Positions 1-6,484 of a stretch of 64,000 nucleotides of DNA are shown piece after piece. The DNA comes from Deltaproteobacteria bacterium. Its GTDB lineage: Bacteria; Desulfobacterota; BSN033; UBA1163. How positions within the stretch are numbered: position 1 is the stretch's first letter; each line of letters begins with the position of its first letter. Where the stretch lies: positions 1-64,000 of the forward strand of contig VGRU01000001.1 in assembly GCA_016875255.1 (NCBI GenBank), written 5' to 3'. Both the position numbers and the translations under genes were made by a program. Below the pieces are notes generated by a model, which did not search any database, was not told the origin of the DNA, and worked only from the letters and a program-made list of their open reading frames with translations.

Positions 1-46
1 CCTACCGGCAGGCAGGCTCACCCCCCTTTTCCAAAGGGGGGCTACG
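1..46. repeat. Nested palindromes: CCTACCGGCAGGCAGG unit next to a C6/G6 dyad
   Basis: The window opens with a palindromic GC-rich unit (CCTACCGGCAGGCAGG) directly followed by a dyad of the type CCCCCC-TTTTCCAAA-GGGGGG. The same pair, in the same order, recurs at 19893-19940. The rest of 47-192 has no recognisable gene; it carries short AAGGTTAAGGTT direct repeats close to the stop of the first glycosyltransferase. The left boundary is cut by the window. Confidence 0.6.
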
Positions 47-192
47 TTTGCCATTTATAATGGAAATCGTAGGGCCAATATCCATATCTTCATGATGTTT
101 TAACCCACTCGCTTTCACGAAGACCCAAACATATAAAAACCCGCGATTGTAAAGGTTTGGAAGTACACCCACCTTCCTTTTTAAGGTTAAGG

Positions 193-903
193 TTAAAAAG
201 AATGCTTCTTAAAGCAATCTACAAAAATCGCCAAAAGCACCTTTACCATATAGTAGATGGACCTTAACTTTGTGATGGATGACTCCCCGGCATATCTTTT
301 ACTCATTCCAATTGGAACCTCAGCCACCTTAAGTCCACATTGATGAAGGAGCACTAACACCTCTGGCTCCGGATAATCCTGCGGATAATCGAATGCAAAT
401 AATTGAATCGCCTTTCGATTCGCCGCCCTGAACCCGGAAGTGGGATCGGTGATTTTCTGTCCGACAATCAATGAAATCACTCTTGAAAAAATGGAGATGC
501 CGACTCTCCTCACCACCGACGATTTGAACTCCGAATCACCGATGAAACGGGAACCAATGACCAAATCCACTTCTTTCTCTTCTAACGCCTTGAGGAGCTT
601 AGCGATTTCCTTTGGATCATGTTGACCATCTCCATCCACCTGAATGGCAATCTCATGCCCTTTTGCAAAGGCAAATTTATAACCCGCCTGCATCGCCCCT
701 CCGATTCCCAGATTGAAGGGAAGATCCAAAACGATTGCGCCGCTGGCTCCGGCTTTTTCTGAAGTAAGGTCAGTAGATCCATCGTTCACCGCCAGAGTAT
801 CGGCTCCGGGAAGATATTGTTTTACTTCCTCAACCACCTTCCCTACGGAACCTTCCTCATTATAGGCAGGAATAATCACTAAGATTTTTTGTTTATTTTT
901 CAT
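193..903 (-). CDS. Glycosyltransferase family 2, DPM1/polyprenyl-phosphate sugar transferase type
   Basis: An intact GT2 enzyme of about 236 residues that probably transfers a hexose from a nucleotide sugar to polyprenyl phosphate at the inner membrane face. Visible motifs are IIPAYNEE near residue 10, VNDGSTD near 40, DGDGQHDP near 90 (metal-binding DxD region) and DPTSGFRA near 150; a hydrophobic C-terminal helix (YYMVKVLLAIFVDCF) fits membrane association. I chose the ATG at 903 because the three broken paralogues begin with the same (M)MKNKQK/MENKGK start; a TTG at 918 would add five residues. It is the last gene of the leftward polysaccharide locus and the only intact member of a four-copy family in the first 5.4 kb. 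The lipid acceptor and sugar cannot be read from sequence. Confidence 0.88.
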   Translation of the reverse strand: MKNKQKILVIIPAYNEEGSVGKVVEEVKQYLPGADTLAVNDGSTDLTSEKAGASGAIVLDLPFNLGIGGAMQAGYKFAFAKGHEIAIQVDGDGQHDPKEIAKLLKALEEKEVDLVIGSRFIGDSEFKSSVVRRVGISIFSRVISLIVGQKITDPTSGFRAANRKAIQLFAFDYPQDYPEPEVLVLLHQCGLKVAEVPIGMSKRYAGESSITKLRSIYYMVKVLLAIFVDCFKKHSF

Positions 904-996
904 AAAATTTATTTTCAAGGTTATGGTCTTTTATCAAGAAAAAAAGGGAGGGAAGGGAAAATGAGTTGTGTAAAGCAACTTTTTGATATTTAAAAA

Positions 997-1503
997 TTAG
1001 TTGACCCTTTTTAGACGATTTTCAATTTCCTCAATCCGACTATAAAGAACTTGAATTTTACCCTTCAAATCCAAGACCTCTTTTTCGAGAAACTCCCTCT
1101 TTGAGACCTCACCATCCAATTTTTTCTCTATTCGATCGATGGCAACAGAAATAGCATAATACTCCGTTTCAAGCCTCTCAAATCTTTGGTATACCTGATC
1201 AAAATGCGCGAAGATATCCCTGAATTTTTCATCGTGTTCTTCTAATTTCTTCTCAATTCCTTCAAAGCGAGCATCGTGTTGGTCTAATCTGGCTTCCACC
1301 CGATCAAATCGTTTATCGATCTGCTCGAACCGCCCATCGATCTGCTCGAATTTTGGCTCAAGTTTCTCTTCATAAAAAACCCGAAGGGCCTCCGAAATGT
1401 CTTTTTTGCTTAATCCCGCTTTTTCTTTCTTTTCCTTCTTCCTTTCCAAGATCATCCTCCATTTTTTATAAAACACCTTATCGTTTATTTCTTCAAAAGT
1501 CAA
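997..1503 (-). CDS. Coiled-coil protein of unknown function
   Basis: A charged protein of about 168 residues with no recognised enzymatic domain. Residues about 50-165 are heptad-rich, with imperfect repeats of the RFEQIDKRF type followed by KKLEEHDEKF-like units, so a long alpha-helical coiled coil is expected. No signal peptide or membrane segment is visible. The start is a TTG at 1503; an ATG at 1455 lies directly after GGAGG but with almost no spacing, so the start is uncertain. It sits between the intact GT2 gene and a broken GT2 copy, and two similar coiled-coil ORFs alternate with broken GT2 copies to its right. Function unknown; such proteins are frequent in repeat-rich genomes. Confidence 0.6.
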   Translation of the reverse strand: MTFEEINDKVFYKKWRMILERKKEKKEKAGLSKKDISEALRVFYEEKLEPKFEQIDGRFEQIDKRFDRVEARLDQHDARFEGIEKKLEEHDEKFRDIFAHFDQVYQRFERLETEYYAISVAIDRIEKKLDGEVSKREFLEKEVLDLKGKIQVLYSRIEEIENRLKRVN

Positions 1504-1544
1504 TCTTAAAGTTTTGAGATTTCTGAGAAACCTTGGAAATCTTT

Positions 1545-1675
1545 GATTACACCGATTAGGGGCCGATTACACAGATGGGAAAGCATTGAGAATTCATAAA
1601 AATCTGTAATCATCTTTGAAATCTGAGTAATCAGGAGAGCGTGTGGTAGTTTTTCAGAGCGCTCAGTTTTAAAAG
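1545..1675. repeat. Dispersed repeat (ATCTG..AATCAGGAGAGCG..TTTTTCAGAGC type)
   Basis: Intergenic sequence built from degenerate ATTACACCGATT / ATCTGTAATCA units ending in AATCAGGAGAGCG and TTTTTCAGAGCGCTC. The same ending is found at about 55485-55530, upstream of the polyprenyl synthase. Its right end is exactly where homology of the broken GT2 copy at 1631-1843 stops, so the repeat marks the breakpoint. Confidence 0.55.
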
Positions 1676-1843
1676 TTTAACGGCCTTTGCTTTCTCAGAA
1701 GCGAGGTTAGTGGACCCATCATTCACCACCAGGGCATCCGCCTGGGGAAGGTATTTCTTGACATCTTCAACCACCTTCCCTACGGAACCCTCTTCGTTAA
1801 AAGCAGGGATAATCGCTAAGAGTTTTTGTTTATTCTTCATCAT
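1631..1843 (-). pseudogene. Broken GT2 glycosyltransferase, N-terminal fragment
   Basis: The first about 50 codons match the intact GT2 enzyme at 193-903: start MMKNKQK, then IIPAFNEEGSVGKV and VVNDGST. Similarity ends after the SEKAKA region, and the remaining codons run into the dispersed repeat at 1545-1675 before a stop. Catalytic DxD and all later motifs are missing, so it cannot be an active transferase. The preserved reading frame in the fragment could mean a recent break. The double ATG at 1843/1840 is used rather than the upstream TTG at 1858. Confidence 0.75.
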
Positions 1844-1967
1844 CACATTTTCTATCAAATTGATCCTGCTTTATCAAGCCAAAAACAGACAGAGTTAAAT
1901 GAGAAGAAAAGGAGTTTCATTGAGACGGAGATGAGTTAGGGAAGCATATTGGATGTTCCATTCTTCT

Positions 1968-2453
1968 TTAGGGATGTGAAAAGCCTCTTTCAATTTTTTC
2001 CACCCGGTGCTTTAAATTATCCAATTCCGATTCAACCGATGTTAATCGCCTATCAAGTTCTGAATAGGAAAATTTAATCATCGCCTTGAGTTCTTCGTGG
2101 GAATATGTAACTTCCTTTCGAAAAGAGGAGATCTCCCTGTCAAATTTTTCATTTAAATTCATTACCCCTTCTGCGACCAGTTTGATCTCATCTCTCAAGC
2201 CCTCAGCGGTAATGTGAAACTGATGAAAGACACGTTCTTCTAACCCTTTCATCTCCCCTCTCAAATTGTTTACTCCTACTCTGACCTCCCCCCTTAAATC
2301 ATTCAATCCCTCTTTGGTGGCTTTCACCTTAGCTCCCAAAACAATTAATTCCTCTTTGGTGGCTTTTGCCTCGCTACTCAAAACATTCAATTCCTCTTTT
2401 GTGGCCAGTTTTGCAAAATTCTTATCTAAATACTCCCTCATCTCCTTTTCCAT
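1968..2453 (-). CDS. Coiled-coil protein of unknown function
   Basis: A protein of 161 residues dominated by heptad repeats. Residues about 20-70 contain three repeats of an ATKEELNVL-like unit, residues 70-160 continue as charged coiled coil (EELKAMIKFSYSELDRRL, VEKIERG). There is no signal peptide, membrane segment or known catalytic motif. It begins with ATG at 2453 and lies between two broken GT2 copies (1631-1843 and 2564-2833), in the same alternating pattern as the coiled-coil ORFs at 997 and 3576. Overall architecture resembles DUF1640/Bdr-like coiled coils, but I do not assign a function. Confidence 0.6.
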   Translation of the reverse strand: MEKEMREYLDKNFAKLATKEELNVLSSEAKATKEELIVLGAKVKATKEGLNDLRGEVRVGVNNLRGEMKGLEERVFHQFHITAEGLRDEIKLVAEGVMNLNEKFDREISSFRKEVTYSHEELKAMIKFSYSELDRRLTSVESELDNLKHRVEKIERGFSHP

Positions 2454-2563
2454 TTTATGTCTCCTTGTATAAGGATATCATTCGCGATTTTTATACCATC
2501 CTTTTGTAATTTTGCCAAGAAATTTAAATAACCATGACTCCTGAATTCTCTATCCATCTCTGT

Positions 2564-2833
2564 CTACCCGGATGGAATGCCATAACCTTTTCCGAAGGCA
2601 TACTGACAGCCGGCCTGCATCGCCCCTCCGATTCCCAGATTGAAGGGAAGATCCAAAACGATTGCGCCGCTGGCTCCGGCTTTTTCTGAAGTAAGGTCAG
2701 TAGATCCATCGTTCACCACCAGGGCGTCAACTCCGGGAAGATATTGTTTTACCCCCTCCAACACCTTCCCTACGGACCCCTCCTCATTGTAGGCAGGGAT
2801 GATTACCAAGATCTTTCCTTTATTTTCCATCAT
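2564..2833 (-). pseudogene. Broken GT2 glycosyltransferase, N-terminal fragment sharing a 105-bp identical block with the intact gene
   Basis: About 85 codons match the N-terminal part of the intact GT2 enzyme (IIPAYNEEGSVGKV, VVNDGSTDL, then LPFNLGIGGAMQAG), ending at a GIPSG stop with the DxD region and C-terminal half missing. Bases 2613-2717 are identical to 686-790 of the intact gene over 105 positions, whereas sequence on both sides is clearly diverged; this looks like local gene conversion. Beyond the break is a GACTCCTGAATT sequence that also follows the break in the copy at 4945. The start is ATG at 2833 (or 2830). Confidence 0.75.
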
Positions 2834-2909
2834 CGACTTTTTTCTCAGGATCTCTTCGCTCCTTGCGTAAAAATCACCGCTCCCTTCTTTGCCTAACAAA
2901 TCTTTAATG

Positions 2910-3082
2910 GTAACACTTTAGCTTTTTGAAAATCTTTGTAAAATCCCTCCCGACCTCCCTTTGCCAAAGGGAGGAGGTAAGGGTTTCCCCCTTTGGCAAA
3001 GGGGGACTAAGGGGGATTTTATGATGAATCTTTTGGTCAATTGACTCGTAAAACTCCTCTTTTCAAAATGCTAAAGTGATAC
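2910..3082. mobile_element. MITE-like element, copy 1 (173 bp, about 23-bp terminal inverted repeats)
   Basis: The left end GTAACACTTTAGC(T)TTTTGAAAA is the inverse of the right end, read outward as GTATCACTTTAGCATTTTGAAAA. Between them are two C-run/G-run dyads (CCCTTTGCCAAAGGG and CCCCCTTTGGCAAAGGGGG, the latter followed by another G5 run). A second copy of exactly the same length lies at 44986-45158. No ORF is inside, so it would be a non-autonomous element. Flanks contain imperfect TTTAATG / CTTAATG copies that could be a decayed target duplication. Confidence 0.75.
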
Positions 3083-3575
3083 CCTTAATGAGGCCAGAAG
3101 GCCGCTTATGCCTTTCTGCAAGAACGCATGCACAGACATCGGAAAGAGATCTTTGATCACATCAGAACCCTCTATCTTCTGCGCTTGACTTTTTACCTTA
3201 ACATTGCAAAAAATTGAACCAAACGGACATGGGTGAACCGTTCGGAAAGGCTTCGAGGCGAACCTTCAGGCCAATGAGCACCCACGTTTGTAACCCATAC
3301 TGGAGTTCACCTTAGGTGAAATCCGGCCATTCCATTAAGACATCCGATTAACCGCCATTCGAAGCGTTGGAGAGCGGTTTACCCATGGCCGTTTATGCAA
3401 CTGCAAGGTTTACAAAACCATCAATTTTTGCAAGCCCAATTTTTCCATTCGGGTGACAGATGAAGATGTGATCCCATTAGCGCCTGCGGGACAGGGTAAA
3501 GGAAGGGGACAGTCCTTCTATGAATCATAAAGGGACTGTCCCCTTTTATCTCGATTGTCTCATTTTATAGGTCAG
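3083..3575. other. Intergenic region without a recognisable gene
   Basis: About 490 bases lie between the MITE-like element and the stop of the coiled-coil membrane protein. No ORF of useful length and no tRNA-like structure is seen. The middle (about 3210-3400) is less AT-rich than its surroundings and contains several short inverted pairs (for example GGTGAACCGTTCGG and GGAGTTCACC / GGTGAA), which could be a degraded element or a structured RNA. A short minus-strand frame around 3190-3310 reads without a stop but has no start. I see no firm identity. Confidence 0.4.
3503..3546. repeat. GGGGACAGTCC hairpin (REP-like, terminator-like)
   Basis: AAGGGGACAGTCC is followed after about 16 bases by GGGACTGTCCCCTTTT, giving a stem of about 12 pairs ending in a short T run on the plus strand. 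It lies about 30 bases past the stop of the minus-strand gene at 3576-4022. A related palindrome with the same GGGGACAG core lies at 46342-46378, so this is a dispersed repeat that may also act as a transcription end. Confidence 0.55.
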
Positions 3576-4022
3576 TTACAACAGATTATAACGTCTCAGC
3601 GCCTCTGCCACCCTTGCATCTGTCTCCGCAAGAGCTCTTAGAGATGATATAACCTTATCTATCTTACCTTCCTCAAGTTCTTTCACCTTGCTCTCAAAGG
3701 GCCTTATCATACTTCTTCTATCCCAGATGGCAAAACCAATGGTTGTGACTGTGATCGAGGTGAATATGACTGCAAAAATCCAAAGAAAATTGAAGAGCTG
3801 GCCAATCTGTTTCCCAAATTGCTCGAATCGTTTATCTATTTGCTCAAATCGTTTGTCAATTTGCTCAAATCGTTTGTCAATCTCTTCAACCTTTACTTTC
3901 AGGGTAATAAGAAGTTCCCTGTCTTTTTGAGTAAATCCGTCTGACGCTCTAACAGGAGATGATAAGAAAAAAACCATTATCGATATTAAGAAAAAGACTA
4001 CGCTCTTTTGGCAATGGCTCAT
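3576..4022 (-). CDS. Exported/membrane coiled-coil protein with RFEQIDK repeats
   Basis: A 148-residue protein starting at ATG 4022. Residues about 5-26 form a hydrophobic signal-like segment (VVFFLISIMVFFLSSPVRA) with a plausible signal-peptidase site after VRA. Residues about 48-72 hold three tandem RFEQIDK units, a short coiled coil. A second hydrophobic segment at about 80-105 (LWIFAVIFTSITVTTIGFAIW) is a transmembrane helix followed by WDRRS. The C-terminal 40 residues are charged and helical. The family is often annotated only as hypothetical or DUF; function unknown. It is downstream of the toxin-antitoxin pair in the unstable end of the locus. Confidence 0.65.
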   Translation of the reverse strand: MSHCQKSVVFFLISIMVFFLSSPVRASDGFTQKDRELLITLKVKVEEIDKRFEQIDKRFEQIDKRFEQFGKQIGQLFNFLWIFAVIFTSITVTTIGFAIWDRRSMIRPFESKVKELEEGKIDKVISSLRALAETDARVAEALRRYNLL

Positions 4023-4230
4023 TTAATGCCTCCCTGAATGATTCGAGTTTCCCGAATTGATTTAGTTCATTTTATCGTAGCAAAGAGATATATTTCTGTC
4101 AAATAAAACGTAGAGCAATATTTGATCACAAATCCAAATATTCCAAGCCCCAATTCTTCAAGAAAATAATGACATATGAAGATGTGGCCCCAGCCAGTTG
4201 GTCAGAGTCGTTCACTATAGTGTATCGAGT

Positions 4231-4680
4231 CTACTTCAGCCTGGTTATATTTTCTAATAATTCTTCAGAGACATAAAATCCTTTTTCTCTGAGTTCTCTC
4301 ACTTTATCATGAGCATTCTTTATCAATCCTACCCTCTCAGCTTTAACCAAGACGCCGATGGTACCGGTTACTTTCAATCCCATATTTTCTGCCACTTTAC
4401 GGGCTTTTGAATCGTCGATAATTACGCTTAAGCCTGTCTGTGTTGCCAATGCGATGACATCGGCTTCGCCTTTCCCTAAATTCAAATCTGTGATGAGAAG
4501 TTTTAAAAGGCTACTCTCAACCTTTCTTATCGAAAGGCATGGAAGGGATAGATTTCCAAATTCTTTGATGACCGACTCCGGTATGACAACCTCTTTGTAA
4601 ATTTTACAAAGAATCTGCAGAAGGTCGATCCTCTCCAAAGCGATCAATGAAGAGGTATCAGCAATGATTAGCTCAGGCAT
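4231..4680 (-). CDS. PIN-domain toxin, DUF3368 type
   Basis: A protein of about 149 residues with the PIN ribonuclease layout: ADTSSLIAL near the N-terminus carries the first catalytic Asp, GKGEADVIAL (about residues 85-95) the central acidic residues, and IDDSKARKVAENMG the later ones; TGTIGVLVKAERVGLI is typical of the DUF3368 branch. It probably cleaves RNA when free of its antitoxin. The ATG at 4680 is preferred over an upstream TTG at 4698; it overlaps the end of the antitoxin gene by 8 bases, so the two are translationally coupled. With the partner at 4673-4894 this is a type II toxin-antitoxin module. The catalytic acids look intact. Confidence 0.85.
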   Translation of the reverse strand: MPELIIADTSSLIALERIDLLQILCKIYKEVVIPESVIKEFGNLSLPCLSIRKVESSLLKLLITDLNLGKGEADVIALATQTGLSVIIDDSKARKVAENMGLKVTGTIGVLVKAERVGLIKNAHDKVRELREKGFYVSEELLENITRLK

Positions 4681-4894
4681 GTTGTAGCTCTTTTTCAAGG
4701 TTAAGCTTTGAATATTTTATGGGTGGAATACCTTTACGTAACAGAATTTCCACGAAGGCTTTCTCCGAATAACCTGCTATTTCAGCAGCTTTTCCAAGAG
4801 AGACGATACCCTCCTCAAGAAGCTTTATCGCAAGAAACAATTTTACTTCATCTTCTTTTATATTCATTTCTGGAAGATTAACTGATATTCCCAT
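4673..4894 (-). CDS. UPF0175-family antitoxin
   Basis: A 73-residue protein of the UPF0175 family, which usually precedes a PIN DUF3368 toxin. The core helix-turn-helix-like stretch LGKAAEIAGYSEKAFVEIL is visible in the middle, and the C-terminal RKGIPPIKYSK segment is typical of the family and likely wraps the toxin. ATG at 4894 has a good AGGTGA ribosome-binding site seven bases upstream. It is the first gene of the module and overlaps the toxin start. It likely binds its own promoter, as is common in type II modules. Confidence 0.82.
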   Translation of the reverse strand: MGISVNLPEMNIKEDEVKLFLAIKLLEEGIVSLGKAAEIAGYSEKAFVEILLRKGIPPIKYSKLNLEKELQHA

Positions 4895-4944
4895 GGGATC
4901 ACCTCATATTCTTAAATTCAAGTTTATTATACCATGTCCTTTAT

Positions 4945-5328
4945 TTAATTTCGAGTTCTGCTTTGGTTCCGGCTACGACTCCTGAATTTTATATCCATTT
5001 CTTTCGGATCATGCTGGCCATCGCTATCTACTTGTATCGCAATATCGTAGCCTTTCTCATAGGTATATTGGTAACCTGCCTGCATGGCTCCTCCGATTCC
5101 CAGATTGAAAGGAAGATTTAAAACGATTGCGCCGCTAACTTCTGCTTTCTCGGAGGTATGATCGGAAGAACCGTCGTTCACGACGAGGACATCCGACTGA
5201 GGAAGAACATGCTTCACTTCCCCGATCACCTTCCCTATGGACCTTTCTTCATTGCAGGCAGGGATGATTACCAAGACTCTCTTCTTAAATCCCAAAGATA
5301 TTTTCTGGTTTCGTTCCGATCTATCCAT
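4945..5328 (-). pseudogene. Broken GT2 glycosyltransferase, N-terminal fragment
   Basis: About 110 codons match the first half of the intact GT2 enzyme: VLVIIPACNEERSIGKV, VVNDGSSDHTSEKAE, LPFNLGIGGAMQAGYQY and IQVDSDGQHDPKEM, so this copy still has the DxD-region aspartates. Similarity then stops and the frame ends in an Arg/Ser-rich tail (KFRSRSRNQSRTRN) read from repeat sequence, beginning at a GACTCCTGAATTTTATATCCAT stretch shared with the break of the copy at 2564. The acceptor-binding half and membrane helix are missing. It follows the Fcl-like gene by about 40 bases, so it would be in the same transcript. Confidence 0.72.
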
Positions 5329-5371
5329 CTGTGATGTATTGACCACTTTAAGACCCTGCAATTTCTTTAAT

Positions 5372-6301
5372 TTATTGATTTTGATTTTTTTGATACCAAT
5401 CGTATGTGATCCTCAATCCCTCCTCGAGGGAGATTCCTGCAGACCAACCCAAAGTTTTTATCCTTCTGATATCGAGAAGCCTTATTGGATTTCCGTCTGG
5501 TTTAGTAGGATCGTAATGAATCGATCCTCCAAATCCCGTGACATCCTTTACCAATTTCGCCAATTCCGATACAGATGTCCCCACCCCTGTTCCCACATTG
5601 ATGGGTTCATTCTCTACATAATGGTCCATCAAAAAAACACAGGCTTCTGCCAAGTCATCCACATATAAAAATTCTCTCTTTGGCCTACCCGTTCCCCAGA
5701 TAGTTACCGCCCGATCCCCTTTATTTTTGGCTTCGCAAAACTTTCTGATTAAGGCAGCCATGACATGACCGTCTTCGTTAAAATGGTCATGGATTCCATA
5801 GACATTGGCCGGGATGACCGAAATGAAATTGGTTCCATACTGCCTGTTATACGCCTGGCATATCTTAATCCCTGCCAGTTTCGCCATGCCAAAAGGTTCG
5901 TTGGTCGGCTCAATAGGTCCCGTTAAGAGATATTCCTCCTTCATAGGTTGTTCGCATATCTTCGGATAAATACAGGAACTTGCCAGAAATAGAAGTTTTT
6001 TCACTCCATATCTGTAAGAAAGATCAATTACATTTGTCTGAATCATAATATTTTCATAAATGAACTCGGCTGGATAGGTATTGTTAGCGTAGATTCCGCC
6101 CACTCTGGCCCCCGCAAGAAAGACATATTCAGGGCTTTCTTTTTTGAAAAACTCTGCAGCCTTGACCTTTTCTGTTAAATCCAACTCCTTGTGGGTTGAT
6201 GTGATAATATTCTTATAGCCCAGTGATTCGAGCCTTCTCATAATGGCCGACCCGATGAGTCCGGTATGGCCAGCCACATATATCTTTCCATTCCTGTCCA
6301 T
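5372..6301 (-). CDS. GDP-fucose synthase-like SDR (Fcl/WcaG family) with catalytic Tyr replaced by Phe
   Basis: A 309-residue extended SDR. The NADP-binding GHTGLIGSAI is at residues 9-18; SSCIYPK (about 107-113) holds the Cys, and DGHVMAALIRK (about 176-186) the His, used for C3/C5 epimerisation in GDP-L-fucose synthase. The reductase motif normally EPYAxAK reads EPFGMAK here, so the SDR Tyr is Phe while the Lys is kept. If correct, epimerisation could survive but reduction should be weak. No gmd is in the window and the genes upstream make a GDP-heptose, so the substrate may be a GDP-4-keto-heptose, as for WcaG-like enzymes of Campylobacter heptose modification; this is inference. A 160-bp repeat element separates it from the dehydratase gene upstream. 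Confidence 0.85.
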   Translation of the reverse strand: MDRNGKIYVAGHTGLIGSAIMRRLESLGYKNIITSTHKELDLTEKVKAAEFFKKESPEYVFLAGARVGGIYANNTYPAEFIYENIMIQTNVIDLSYRYGVKKLLFLASSCIYPKICEQPMKEEYLLTGPIEPTNEPFGMAKLAGIKICQAYNRQYGTNFISVIPANVYGIHDHFNEDGHVMAALIRKFCEAKNKGDRAVTIWGTGRPKREFLYVDDLAEACVFLMDHYVENEPINVGTGVGTSVSELAKLVKDVTGFGGSIHYDPTKPDGNPIRLLDIRRIKTLGWSAGISLEEGLRITYDWYQKNQNQ

Positions 6302-6324
6302 CCCAAATGCCTTTCAGGCTATGT

Positions 6325-6484
6325 ATGATGGTCTCGTAAAAAATCCAGCTCTGTCACCCTGAACTCGTTTCAGGGTCTCGTAAGTTCTTGTAATTGTTAG
6401 ATGCTGAAACAATACTGAATTAAGTTCAGCACAAGGTTCAGCATGACATTTTTTCTGTTTTCTGACTTTTTACGAGACCATCAT
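6325..6484. mobile_element. MITE-like 160-bp element with ATGATGGTCTCGTAAAAA ends
   Basis: The left end ATGATGGTCTCGTAAAAA at 6325 is repeated inverted at the right end (to 6484). Inside are two inverted copies of a REP-like hairpin: TGTCACCCTGAAC..GTTTCAGGGTCTC at 6352-6379 and a disrupted GATGCTGAAAC..GTTCAGCATGACA at about 6400-6448. No ORF is present. The right end supplies the stop codon of the dehydratase gene (6481-6483), so insertion may have changed the protein's C-terminus. Confidence 0.65.

Noticed and set aside
2524..2709. Minus-strand short frame that is identical over most of its length to one at 582-782
   Set aside because: It appears twice only because of the 105-bp identical GT2 block; it is out of frame with the real GT2 reading frame.
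3503..3546. Hairpin as a definite intrinsic terminator
   Set aside because: The T run lies on the plus strand, opposite to the nearby gene, and a related hairpin lies in a leader at 46342; listed as a repeat only.
3780..3890. Tandem CAAATCGTTTGTCAATTTGCT repeats looking like a CRISPR or satellite
   Set aside because: They are in frame and encode RFEQIDK repeats of a coiled-coil protein; there are no spacers.
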